From the NCBI GenBank assembly GCA_910587495.1, contig CAJUMT010000132.1:1-9840 (forward strand): a DNA stretch of 9,840 bases, written 5' to 3'. Below, one piece after another: positions 1 to 5,453 of the stretch (position 1 is its first letter; each line of letters starts with the position of its first letter). The stretch comes from an uncultured Lachnospiraceae bacterium (lineage in GTDB: Bacteria; Bacillota_A; Clostridia; Lachnospirales; Lachnospiraceae). The notes below the pieces were generated by a model. The model was not told the DNA's origin, did no database searches, and saw only the letters and a list, made by a program, of their open reading frames with translations. Made by a program: the position numbers and the translations under genes.

Positions 1-38
1 CTGTGTGACTGGAGTTCAGACGTGTGCTCTTCCGATCT
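1..38. other. Illumina TruSeq adapter remnant (assembly artefact)
   Basis: Bases 5-38 match from memory the TruSeq read-2/index adapter, beginning GTGACTGGAGTTC and ending GCTCTTCCGATCT. The four bases before it (CTGT) would then be the tail of an index. This is library sequence left at the end of a contig, not genomic DNA. Read on the minus strand it adds the spurious peptide tail IGRAHV and a false stop codon to the membrane protein gene that runs into it. Genomic sequence begins at about base 39. Confidence 0.97.
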
Positions 39-285
39 CTCCTATGCGAAATATAATAATTTCAAAAAAGAAATATACTACCCTTCCTCCCCAATGAAGA
101 TAATGTTCCTGGAGAAAATGGAAAATCTCTGATATTCCATAAGCCATCCCCAATGGATTATCAAAAGCAATATACGACAAACTGGCATACCCATAATCAT
201 CAAAATACATATACACATAATGATGCTGCCAAAAGATTAACATAGAAAATATAATAATGGTTGCCCAATATATTTTTTTACCCAT
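39..285 (-). CDS. Multi-pass membrane protein, N-terminal fragment (DUF6056/GtrII-like)
   Basis: About 82 genuine residues are present before the reading frame enters the adapter. The ATG at 285 follows a purine-rich AAGGG about six bases upstream. Residues 6-20 are a strongly hydrophobic membrane segment. An acidic motif DDYG follows at 29-32, then HYLHWGGR at 61-68 and a second hydrophobic stretch from about 69. A short first helix, an extracytoplasmic acidic pair and a WxGR element recall the GT-C-like glucosyltransferase/DUF6056 membrane families, which act with lipid-linked sugars. That assignment is from memory and from a fragment. The gene lies 26 bases after the DUF2284 gene on the same strand, so it is probably the last visible member of that operon. 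The true C-terminus is lost at the contig end; the remaining frame to base 16 and its stop are adapter-derived. Confidence 0.7.
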
Positions 286-311
286 ATGAACCCTTTAACC
301 CCCTTCATTCA

Positions 312-950
312 CTAGGGAGATAATACCCTATCCAAAATATCAGACAGCTCATCTAATCCGAAATGTTGCTTATACAATATTAATGCTACAACACTCGTAT
401 ATTCCGGAAGCTTTTTGTTCTCATACCACAATAAATCATGCTCCAAGCAATCCACACACACTCTCTTTACATTTAATCCTGTTGCTTCCATACTATACCT
501 CATTTTATCTGGATGTTTACATGGACGGTTTATTTTACATTGGCATGATTTACATAATCTGCAGCTTCCGCTTAATAAAGAATATCCGCCTGCATGCTTC
601 TCAATATCACGAGCAGATTTCTCTATAAGCGACTTCAATGTAACATTTGCGGCTTTTACAGCCAGATATTTATTTTTTATATCAGTATAGTATTTCATTT
701 CTGTTGAAAAGCAAAGCAAACAAGCGGAAGAATATTTTTTTTCGATTTCCGGAAATGCGTGGGAAAATGGAGGGCAGCTCCACTTTTTTCCATAGTTCAC
801 ACAACCATTTCTGCAGGCTCCCTCTATCTGTTTTCCTTCATAATAATTCTCAAAAATGGAAGTGTCAGTAAATAATTTACCTTTCGCTTTAATAAATATC
901 GTCCTGGTAGATAATGTCTTTTTTCTCTCCACAATCAAGCTATCTTCCAT
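312..950 (-). CDS. DUF2284 family cysteine-rich metal-binding protein
   Basis: An intact 212-residue protein. It has the landmarks of DUF2284: CRNGC at 46-50, then YGKKWSCPPF at 53-62, and a second cluster LLSGSCRLCKSCQC at about 125-138 followed by PCKHPDKMRYSMEA at 143-156 and CVDC at 165-168. Eight or more cysteines with this spacing suggest one or two metal or iron-sulphur sites. The biochemical function of the family is, to my knowledge, not established. The ATG lies one base after the stop of the radical SAM remnant (TAG-G-ATG) with only a weak AGG before it, so translation was probably coupled to that gene. If the upstream gene is truly broken, expression of this one may now be reduced. 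The frame is clean throughout, in contrast to its upstream neighbours, which argues against uniformly bad sequence. Cytoplasmic; no signal peptide or membrane segment is seen. Confidence 0.88.
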   Translation of the reverse strand: MEDSLIVERKKTLSTRTIFIKAKGKLFTDTSIFENYYEGKQIEGACRNGCVNYGKKWSCPPFSHAFPEIEKKYSSACLLCFSTEMKYYTDIKNKYLAVKAANVTLKSLIEKSARDIEKHAGGYSLLSGSCRLCKSCQCKINRPCKHPDKMRYSMEATGLNVKRVCVDCLEHDLLWYENKKLPEYTSVVALILYKQHFGLDELSDILDRVLSP

Positions 951-951
951 C

Positions 952-1843
952 CTATAACCCAGACATCTTTCTCATCATCCGCTGAACCGGACATTTTTCT
1001 CCACAGTCAGTTTTTGACATCTGCCGCTCTATAAATTTTCTTTCAAGCTCTAAATATCTTGAATGAAAATAAATATTTTCCAAAGATGAATCATAAATCG
1101 TATCCGGATAAACTACATTATTAGCTTCATCCACAAGCTGGACATATTTAAATGCTTCGCATCCAAATACTTTTCCGTCATAACGAATACAAAGCTTATT
1201 TTTTCCGGCATAACAGCAATATTCATCATTGTCTATCTGCAAAGGAATTCCAATTCTTATTTTATCACATAGAATTTTCTTAAGTTTCAATTTTAGCCTT
1301 TCATTCTCTTCTTTACTCAAAAACAGCATTTCCACATTCTGTGCAGCTCTTCCATGAGGAACCAGCCCTAAAAAGCTTACTTTATTCACATTCGACCTGG
1401 ATGCAAATTCCAAGATATTTTCTACTTCTCCAACATTTATTTTAGTCGGAACAAAATGGATCTCTGTATAAATCCCTAAACTTTGAGCTTTGTCAATGCT
1501 TTCAAATACAAATTTCTGGCATCCGATCGTTCCCATAAATGCATTATATACACTCTCATCTATAGCCGGCAGATCAAATATTATTTTATCCACCGATAAT
1601 CTATGTAATTCATGTAATACTTCCAATGAGATACTTTCCGCTTTTCTCATATCATTCAAAACGATTCCGCTGGTGTACACATAAATAGCTATTTTTTTCT
1701 TTTGCATATTGCACAATTTCCAATAGCCCCTCATGTAAGAAAGGCTCGCCGCCAGAAATACTTAAAATCTCCGTATTTAAATTTGAAGCACTGTCTATGA
1801 TATCTCTGATTTTTTCAGTCTCCCGTAAGGTGTCTGTTATTAT
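952..1843 (-). pseudogene. Radical SAM/SPASM-type protein, N-terminally truncated and frameshifted
   Basis: Two adjacent frames together read as one radical SAM enzyme. The upstream piece (1843 down to about 1698) contains ISISGGEPFLHEGLLEIVQ-type sequence, with the SGGEP element that contacts S-adenosylmethionine at about 1742-1756. The frame then changes at a T7 run (1692-1698; A7 in the mRNA) into a long frame that continues IAIYVYTSGIVL, FLGLVPHGRA and a C-terminal cysteine set: CC, C and C within about 50 codons, then CGEKC near the end. The C-terminal set resembles a SPASM/twitch auxiliary iron-sulphur domain. Removing one A (or adding two) restores continuity. The N-terminal CX3CX2C motif that binds the catalytic cluster is absent: the upstream piece starts directly after an in-frame TAA at 1844-1846 and has no cysteines. 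The gene is therefore probably dead unless the assembly lost sequence here. An ATG at 1734 opens the long frame but lies inside the barrel and is not a credible native start. Confidence 0.85.
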
Positions 1844-2086
1844 TTAAAATCAAGTATAATCCCAGCATCCAGACTCTGATCACATGAAATACATGATCTC
1901 TATAGTATGCATCGCTCCCATATAAAACACCCTCAAAATCTATATAATTTTTGTGATACTCATTAAGTTTATATAAGACAATTCGGATTCCTCTGATGTG
2001 TACTTCTTCACAATTGCGCTTTTGCTAAAAGTATCACAAAACCCAATAACTTCGTCAAGCAGCATTTTATCCTTAATTTCTACCAT
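1815..2086 (-). pseudogene. Small unknown protein, frameshifted, running into the radical SAM remnant
   Basis: The ATG at 2086 (MVEIKDKMLLDEV...) follows a GGAGGG ribosome binding site nine bases upstream, and a strong extended -10 promoter lies about 60 bases further up, so this is a real gene start. The uninterrupted frame gives only 48 residues and stops at a TAG (1940-1942). Just before the stop is an A5 run (1948-1952). Adding one A there opens a second frame reading NYIDFEGVLYGSDAYY, then RDHVFHVIRVWMLGLYLI, down to a TGA at 1815-1817. This composition looks like true protein rather than noise, with an acidic first part and a histidine-containing amphipathic helix at the end. I do not recognise the family. 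The tail overlaps the start of the radical SAM remnant by about 29 bases in another frame, which suggests a deletion joined the two genes. A sequencing error in the homopolymer is the main alternative to a real frameshift. Confidence 0.6.
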
Positions 2087-2147
2087 ATAGATAAACCCTC
2101 CATTTGCCATACAGCTATACTAATTTCGCATCTACGCCTCAATCGCT

Positions 2148-2156
2148 ATTATACCA
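2148..2156 (-). promoter_or_regulatory. Extended -10 promoter for the DUF2284 operon
   Basis: Read on the minus strand, TATAAT occupies 2153-2148 and is preceded by TG plus one base (2156-2154), a consensus extended -10 element. No good -35 hexamer sits 17 bases upstream, as is usual for extended -10 promoters. Transcription would start near 2140, about 55 bases before the GGAGGG-preceded ATG at 2086. Confidence 0.65.
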
Positions 2157-2166
2157 TGCGTACAGA

Positions 2167-2247
2167 TTTAGTTCGATAAATTTAGTGATATATTTACTAA
2201 GCAAACATCCCTTTATCCCCACCTTCGCTGTATCCGGGTTAGACTAA
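2167..2247. repeat. Cluster of TTTAGT/ACTAA half-sites between divergent promoters
   Basis: TTTAGT occurs at 2167-2172 and again 14 bases later at 2181-2186. An inverted ACTAA lies at 2196-2200, so TTAGT (2182-2186) and ACTAA form an inverted repeat. A palindromic TTAGACTAA sits at 2239-2247. These sites lie between the minus-strand promoter near 2150 and the plus-strand promoter at 2277-2305, where an operator would be expected. The 267 bases from 2087 to 2353 hold no gene that I can support, only these elements and the promoters. Confidence 0.4.
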
Positions 2248-2276
2248 ACTCAAAACAACACCTATCAAAAATATAC

Positions 2277-2305
2277 TTGCTTTCCGTTCGACAAAAGTAT
2301 ATAAT
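2277..2305 (+). promoter_or_regulatory. Sigma-A-type promoter for the ribbon-helix-helix gene
   Basis: A -35-like TTGCTT (2277-2282) is separated by exactly 17 bases from a perfect TATAAT (2300-2305). Transcription would begin around 2312, leaving a leader of about 40 bases before the ribosome binding site and start codon of the downstream gene. Confidence 0.7.
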
Positions 2306-2307
2306 AA

Positions 2308-2327
2308 ATTATCATAAAAAAGATAAT
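2308..2327. promoter_or_regulatory. Inverted repeat ATTATC-N8-GATAAT at the transcription start
   Basis: A perfect six-base inverted repeat, ATTATC at 2308-2313 and GATAAT at 2322-2327, lies immediately downstream of the -10 box of the ribbon-helix-helix promoter. The position is classic for an autoregulatory operator, and ribbon-helix-helix dimers commonly bind such short repeats. The regulatory role is inferred from position only. Confidence 0.45.
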
Positions 2328-2353
2328 CCGTCAGGAAAAAGAGGTGATCTATC

Positions 2354-2542
2354 ATAGAAAAAAGACGCGTAGGCCGACCAACGGACAATCCAAGAGGCGA
2401 ACGCCTGGGATTCCGTGTGTCAGAAGAAGAAAGCAAAATGATTAAATACTGTATGGAAAATCTTCATATGCCTAAAAGTGATATCTTAAGGCTTGGGATC
2501 CGCAAAGTTTACGAGGAAACAAAAGGAACTGCCGAAAAATAG
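2354..2542 (+). CDS. Ribbon-helix-helix (CopG/Arc-like) regulator with an ATA start
   Basis: The frame encodes 62 residues starting EKRRVGRPTDNPRGERLGF after the initiator. The GRPTDNP...RL.FRVSEEE pattern, followed by helices (MIKYCMENLHMPKSDILRLGIRKVYEE), is typical of a common family of small Clostridia ribbon-helix-helix proteins: a basic arm, a DNA-binding beta strand (about residues 17-22) and two helices with a turn at MPKSD. The Shine-Dalgarno GAGGTGAT at 2341-2348 is near perfect, and the codon at the right distance is ATA (2354-2356), where relatives have ATG. A TGA just upstream (2345-2347) closes the frame, and the next ATG lies within helix 1. So either ATA initiates weakly, an ATG-to-ATA mutation has silenced the gene, or one base is miscalled. 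It is probably an autoregulator; no toxin partner is visible next to it. Confidence 0.72.
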   Translation: MEKRRVGRPTDNPRGERLGFRVSEEESKMIKYCMENLHMPKSDILRLGIRKVYEETKGTAEK

Positions 2543-2551
2543 GCAGTCCTT
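2523..2551 (+). other. Hairpin overlapping the stop codon of the ribbon-helix-helix gene
   Basis: AAGGAACTGCC (2523-2533) pairs with GGCAGTCCTT (2542-2551) with a single bulged A and an eight-base loop, and the TAG stop spans its right edge. No T-run follows, so it is unlikely to terminate by itself. A second, weaker hairpin follows at 2558-2576 (GGGAGTC/GGCTCCC) with a modest T5 stretch a few bases further on. Both may stabilise the 3' end of the mRNA. Confidence 0.45.
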
Positions 2552-2614
2552 GAATAGGGGAGTCCCAGCGGCTCCCGTTCGAGTTTTTCTCACTGCTTCG
2601 CCAAACCGAATCAA

Positions 2615-2650
2615 AGACGCCCACCTTACAGTGAACGTCTTTTTTCTTTC
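2615..2650. terminator. Terminator between convergent regulator genes
   Basis: AGACG (2615-2619) pairs with CGTCT (2636-2640). On the plus strand the hairpin is followed directly by T6, C and further Ts, giving a good intrinsic terminator for the ribbon-helix-helix transcript. On the minus strand the same sequence makes an uninterrupted ten-pair stem (two G-U pairs) whose loop contains the stop codon of the XRE gene, followed by a poorer U-stretch. It is likely bidirectional but stronger for the plus strand. Confidence 0.6.
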
Positions 2651-2865
2651 TTCCTTGGGTACGGCGTTTTTTCATCAGTCAGATCGAGCAGATAGTCTAC
2701 GCTCACTCCATGGAATCTGGATACTTCGATCAGCAGACGCAGCGGGATTTGGACTTCTCCCCGCTCATAATTGCTGTATACGCGTTGGCTGCATCCTAAA
2801 TACTCTGCCATCTGTGTCTGTGTCAAATCTTTGTCTTCCCTCAAGTTTCTAATTCTTGGATACAT
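2626..2865 (-). CDS. XRE-family helix-turn-helix transcriptional regulator
   Basis: A 79-residue protein consisting almost wholly of a Cro/C1-type HTH domain: IRNLREDKDLTQTQMAEYLG (helices 1-2, about residues 5-24), CSQRVYSNYERGEVQIP (recognition helix and following turn, about 25-41), then LLIEVSRFHGVSVDYLLDLTD (helices 4-5). The C-terminus is a short basic tail (PRKKEKRR). This is the standard layout of small single-domain Clostridia repressors, which bind DNA as dimers. The ATG at 2865 follows a GGGGTGA motif at a suitable distance. It converges on the ribbon-helix-helix gene and lies 74 bases after the glycosyltransferase gene on the same strand. A TATCTT/AAGATA inverted repeat covers its translation start region, so autoregulation is plausible. 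The target genes are unknown. Confidence 0.9.
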   Translation of the reverse strand: MYPRIRNLREDKDLTQTQMAEYLGCSQRVYSNYERGEVQIPLRLLIEVSRFHGVSVDYLLDLTDEKTPYPRKKEKRRSL

Positions 2866-2890
2866 TATCTTTCACCCCTATATTAAGATA
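2866..2890. promoter_or_regulatory. Candidate operator upstream of the XRE gene
   Basis: TATCTT (2866-2871) and AAGATA (2885-2890) form a perfect six-base inverted repeat separated by 13 bases, immediately upstream of the XRE start codon and spanning its ribosome binding site. Repeats of this kind are typical targets of the repressor encoded next to them. Evidence is positional only. Confidence 0.35.
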
Positions 2891-2919
2891 GTTCATAAAG
2901 CTGCTGTATGTACATTTTT

Positions 2920-2943
2920 AGCGGAAATACCGCTTAATTTTAT
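2920..2943. terminator. Weak hairpin between the glycosyltransferase and XRE genes
   Basis: AGCGG (2920-2924) and CCGCT (2930-2934) form a five-pair stem with loop AAATA. A T-rich stretch follows on the plus strand, while the glycosyltransferase transcript (minus strand) has As after the stem. It is therefore a poor terminator for the gene it follows and may only mark the 3' end of the operon. Confidence 0.25.
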
Positions 2944-4184
2944 TTCAGATATACCTCTTCTTTCAGAGTAGTCCGATACAAGTCTTCGAACGCGTCCAAC
3001 ATCTTTTCTTCTGAAAAGACTTCCTCCACTCTCCTGCGTCCTGCTCTGCCTTTTTCTTCTAGGACAGCTTTATCAGAAAAGGCCTGGATGATAGTGTCTG
3101 CCAGCGCCCCGGCGCTCACTTCCGAAGCGATCCAACCGCAGGAAGATTTCAAAATCTCCGGCATGGTACAGACCGGAAAAGCCGCCACCGGCGTCTGGCA
3201 GGCCAAAGCCTCAATATTCGTAAGGCCAAAAGTCTCATACAAAGACGGATTGACCAGAAGGTCCGCTGCGGCGTAAAACTCGTTTAACGCTTTTTGTGAA
3301 TCAAGATACCCCAGCCGACGGATCTCAAAGGTCCCGTCCAGTTGTTCCAAAAGACCGTTCTCCCGCCCTGCTACCAGCAGAATATAATTCATTGCATCAT
3401 GGATATGGGACAGTGCTTTTAGTAAAAAATCCATCCCCTTTAATTTTTTTTGCGGATCCGCCGCAATAAACCCTATGATATTTTTTGTATCCGTAAGGCC
3501 GTACTGCGCGCGTACTTTTTGTTTGTCTAGCGGTTTCCAGGCATGGATATCCAGGCTGTTATAAATACGCCTGCACGGCAAGCCTTTTAAATGAGAAGCT
3601 TCAAACTGCTCATACATCCATCCGGATGGTACGGTAAAAAAAACCGGATACTGACGAAACGCCTTTTTTTTGGATTCCCACAGACGATGGGATAAATCCT
3701 TACGAAGCGCCGGATAATTGTCCAGGCGCGGACACTCGCCGCAACCTTCTTTCCAGCGGTCAGTGCAGCCATAAGGAAAGGCGCAGTGGCCGGTCATAGC
3801 CCAGAAATCATGCAGTGTCCACACCACCGGACAGTTTTTGGCGATCTCAGCGATATCCTGTATACCCAGAAAATTTCCATGGGCGTTATTTAAGTGTACC
3901 AGATCAATCTGATGTTTTTTTATAAAAGACAGAATACGCCGTCTGCTGTACCCTATATGCAGGCTTCTATTTCCATGATTCCCGGTGATCAGCCGGTTAA
4001 AAATCCGCATGGGCAACGATGGATACAACACCTGTACACCTTGGGGAAGTTCACAATAATTCATATCATAGCAGACGATCTCATATACCTTATGCCCTCT
4101 GCTTCTCATCCCCGAAAAAAGCTGGGAGGCGACCTTTTCGGCGCCTCCACACTGGTAGGTGGTATTCAGATACAAAATATTCAT
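2940..4184 (-). CDS. Glycosyltransferase family 4 (GT-B fold)
   Basis: A 414-residue retaining GT-B glycosyltransferase, expected to transfer a sugar from a nucleotide donor to a surface glycan acceptor. The N-terminal Rossmann half opens MNILYLNTTYQCGGAEKVA with the glycine-rich GGAE element at 13-16 and contains WTLHDFWAMTGHC at 122-134. The C-terminal half has GFIAADPQKKLKG at about 238-250 and the EX7E signature ETFGLTNIE with glutamates 317 and 325, the nucleotide-sugar site. Four cysteines (134, 140, 148, 151) follow the HDFWAMTGH motif, a feature I recall in colanic-acid-type (WcaC-like) relatives, where such a cluster may hold a metal. The ATG is nine bases after the stop of ugd; a GGAGGG sits inside the end of ugd, about 13 bases from the ATG, slightly far. 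Adjacency to UDP-glucose dehydrogenase hints at a glucuronosyltransferase, but the donor cannot be read from sequence. Confidence 0.92.
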   Translation of the reverse strand: MNILYLNTTYQCGGAEKVASQLFSGMRSRGHKVYEIVCYDMNYCELPQGVQVLYPSLPMRIFNRLITGNHGNRSLHIGYSRRRILSFIKKHQIDLVHLNNAHGNFLGIQDIAEIAKNCPVVWTLHDFWAMTGHCAFPYGCTDRWKEGCGECPRLDNYPALRKDLSHRLWESKKKAFRQYPVFFTVPSGWMYEQFEASHLKGLPCRRIYNSLDIHAWKPLDKQKVRAQYGLTDTKNIIGFIAADPQKKLKGMDFLLKALSHIHDAMNYILLVAGRENGLLEQLDGTFEIRRLGYLDSQKALNEFYAAADLLVNPSLYETFGLTNIEALACQTPVAAFPVCTMPEILKSSCGWIASEVSAGALADTIIQAFSDKAVLEEKGRAGRRRVEEVFSEEKMLDAFEDLYRTTLKEEVYLK

Positions 4185-4192
4185 AGTGGTTT

Positions 4193-5434
4193 TTAATCCC
4201 TCCGGAATATATCCCTTGTATACACTTTTTCCTCTATATCGTCCAACTCCGCCTCGTAGCGGTTCGCAATCACGGCGTCGCTGATTTTTTTAAATTCTTG
4301 TAAATCATTTACGATCCGGCTTCCGAAAAAACGACTTCCGTCTGCCAGGGTTGGCTCATAAACAATGACTTCCGCGCCTTTTGCTTTAATGCGTTTCATC
4401 ACGCCCTGAATAGAACTCTGGCGAAAATTGTCGCTGCCGGCTTTCATCGTCAGACGGTAAACGCCCACCGTCACATGCCTGCCCGGAACTCCGTTGCGCC
4501 CATTGGCGCCCTCGTAATATCCGGCTTTTTCCAACACTTTATCCGCAATAAAATCTTTTCTCGTCCGGTTGGCCTCCACAATAGCCTGAATCAGCTTTTC
4601 CGGCACGTCTTTATAGTTGGCCAAAAGCTGCTTGGTATCTTTGGGCAGACAGTAACCGCCATAACCAAACGAAGGATTATTGTAATGGGTGCCGATCCTT
4701 GGATCTAAACATACGCCTTCAATAATGTCTTTGGTCTCCAGCTCATGCACTTCCGAATAGGTATCCAGCTCGTTAAAATAAGATACCCGAAGAGCCAGGT
4801 AAGTGTTGGCAAAGAGTTTAACCGCCTCCGCTTCCGTTGGCGCCATGAAAAGAACCGGTATGTCTTCTTTAATGGCTCCCTCTTTCAAAAGATCCGCGAA
4901 TGTATGGGCAGCCGAAACCAATCTCCCGTCCTCCTTCGGCGCGCCTACAATGATACGGGAGGGATACAGATTATCGTACAGAGCGCGCCCTTCTCTTAAA
5001 AATTCCGGCGAGAACAGGAGATTTTGACACTGATATTTTTCTCTCATACGCATAGTAAAACCTACAGGAACGGTGGACTTTATAACCATCACCGCCTCCG
5101 GATTAGCCTTCTGTACCGCCTGGATCACTTGTTCTACGGAACTGGTGTCAAAATAATTCTTTACCGGATCATAGTTGGTAGGTGTGGATATAATAACAAA
5201 ATCCGCCTCTTTATAAGCCTTGTCCGCCTCTATAGTAGCTTCCAGATTCAGCGCATGCTGCGCCAGGTATTCCTCAATCTCCTGATCTACAATGGGAGAT
5301 TTTTTCCCATTGATCAGATCCACCTTTTCCTGCAGGATATCCACGGCGTAGACACGATGGTTCTGGGCCAAAAGAATCGCATTAGACAGGCCCACATATC
5401 CTGTCCCGGAGATGGCAATGGTATATTTTTTCAT
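4193..5434 (-). CDS. ugd: UDP-glucose 6-dehydrogenase
   Basis: A 413-residue NAD-dependent enzyme that oxidises UDP-glucose to UDP-glucuronate in the cytoplasm. The N-terminal Rossmann domain carries GTGYVG at 10-15 and the acidic residue D32 after the second strand. STPTNYD at 83-89 and KSTVPVG at 119-125 line the cofactor side. The substrate region includes FSPEFLREG at 141-149, the K206-containing EAVKLFANTYLALRVSYFNEL and the catalytic cysteine 262 in GYGGYCLPKDTKQ. The C-terminal UDP-binding domain ends around VYTRDIFRRD. The length suits the short bacterial form (388-415 residues), close to that of streptococcal HasB and Clostridia Ugd. The ATG at 5434 has a strong GGAGG about eight bases upstream and lies 19 bases after tyrS, so the genes are probably co-transcribed. 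UDP-glucuronate would feed capsule or exopolysaccharide synthesis, in keeping with the downstream glycosyltransferase. Confidence 0.96.
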   Translation of the reverse strand: MKKYTIAISGTGYVGLSNAILLAQNHRVYAVDILQEKVDLINGKKSPIVDQEIEEYLAQHALNLEATIEADKAYKEADFVIISTPTNYDPVKNYFDTSSVEQVIQAVQKANPEAVMVIKSTVPVGFTMRMREKYQCQNLLFSPEFLREGRALYDNLYPSRIIVGAPKEDGRLVSAAHTFADLLKEGAIKEDIPVLFMAPTEAEAVKLFANTYLALRVSYFNELDTYSEVHELETKDIIEGVCLDPRIGTHYNNPSFGYGGYCLPKDTKQLLANYKDVPEKLIQAIVEANRTRKDFIADKVLEKAGYYEGANGRNGVPGRHVTVGVYRLTMKAGSDNFRQSSIQGVMKRIKAKGAEVIVYEPTLADGSRFFGSRIVNDLQEFKKISDAVIANRYEAELDDIEEKVYTRDIFRRD

Positions 5435-5453
5435 AATGTTTTCCTCCAGGCTG

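Noticed and set aside
16..38. C-terminal residues IGRAHV and stop codon of the minus-strand membrane protein
   Set aside because: They are translated from adapter sequence, so they are not part of the protein.
1692..1698. Programmed ribosomal frameshifting at the A7 run of the radical SAM gene
   Set aside because: A minus-one slip leads immediately to TAG; the required change is plus-one or minus-two, and the catalytic cluster region is missing anyway.
2239..2436. Minus-strand open frame of 65 codons over the ribbon-helix-helix gene
   Set aside because: It crosses the promoter and the start of a recognisable plus-strand gene and has no ribosome binding site or family resemblance.
2493..2852. 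Plus-strand 119-codon open frame across the XRE gene
   Set aside because: It starts within the ribbon-helix-helix gene, passes through the terminator and mirrors the XRE coding strand; an antisense shadow.
2341..2865. Type II toxin-antitoxin module formed by the two small regulators
   Set aside because: They are convergent rather than co-transcribed, both look like DNA-binding proteins, and no toxin fold is visible.
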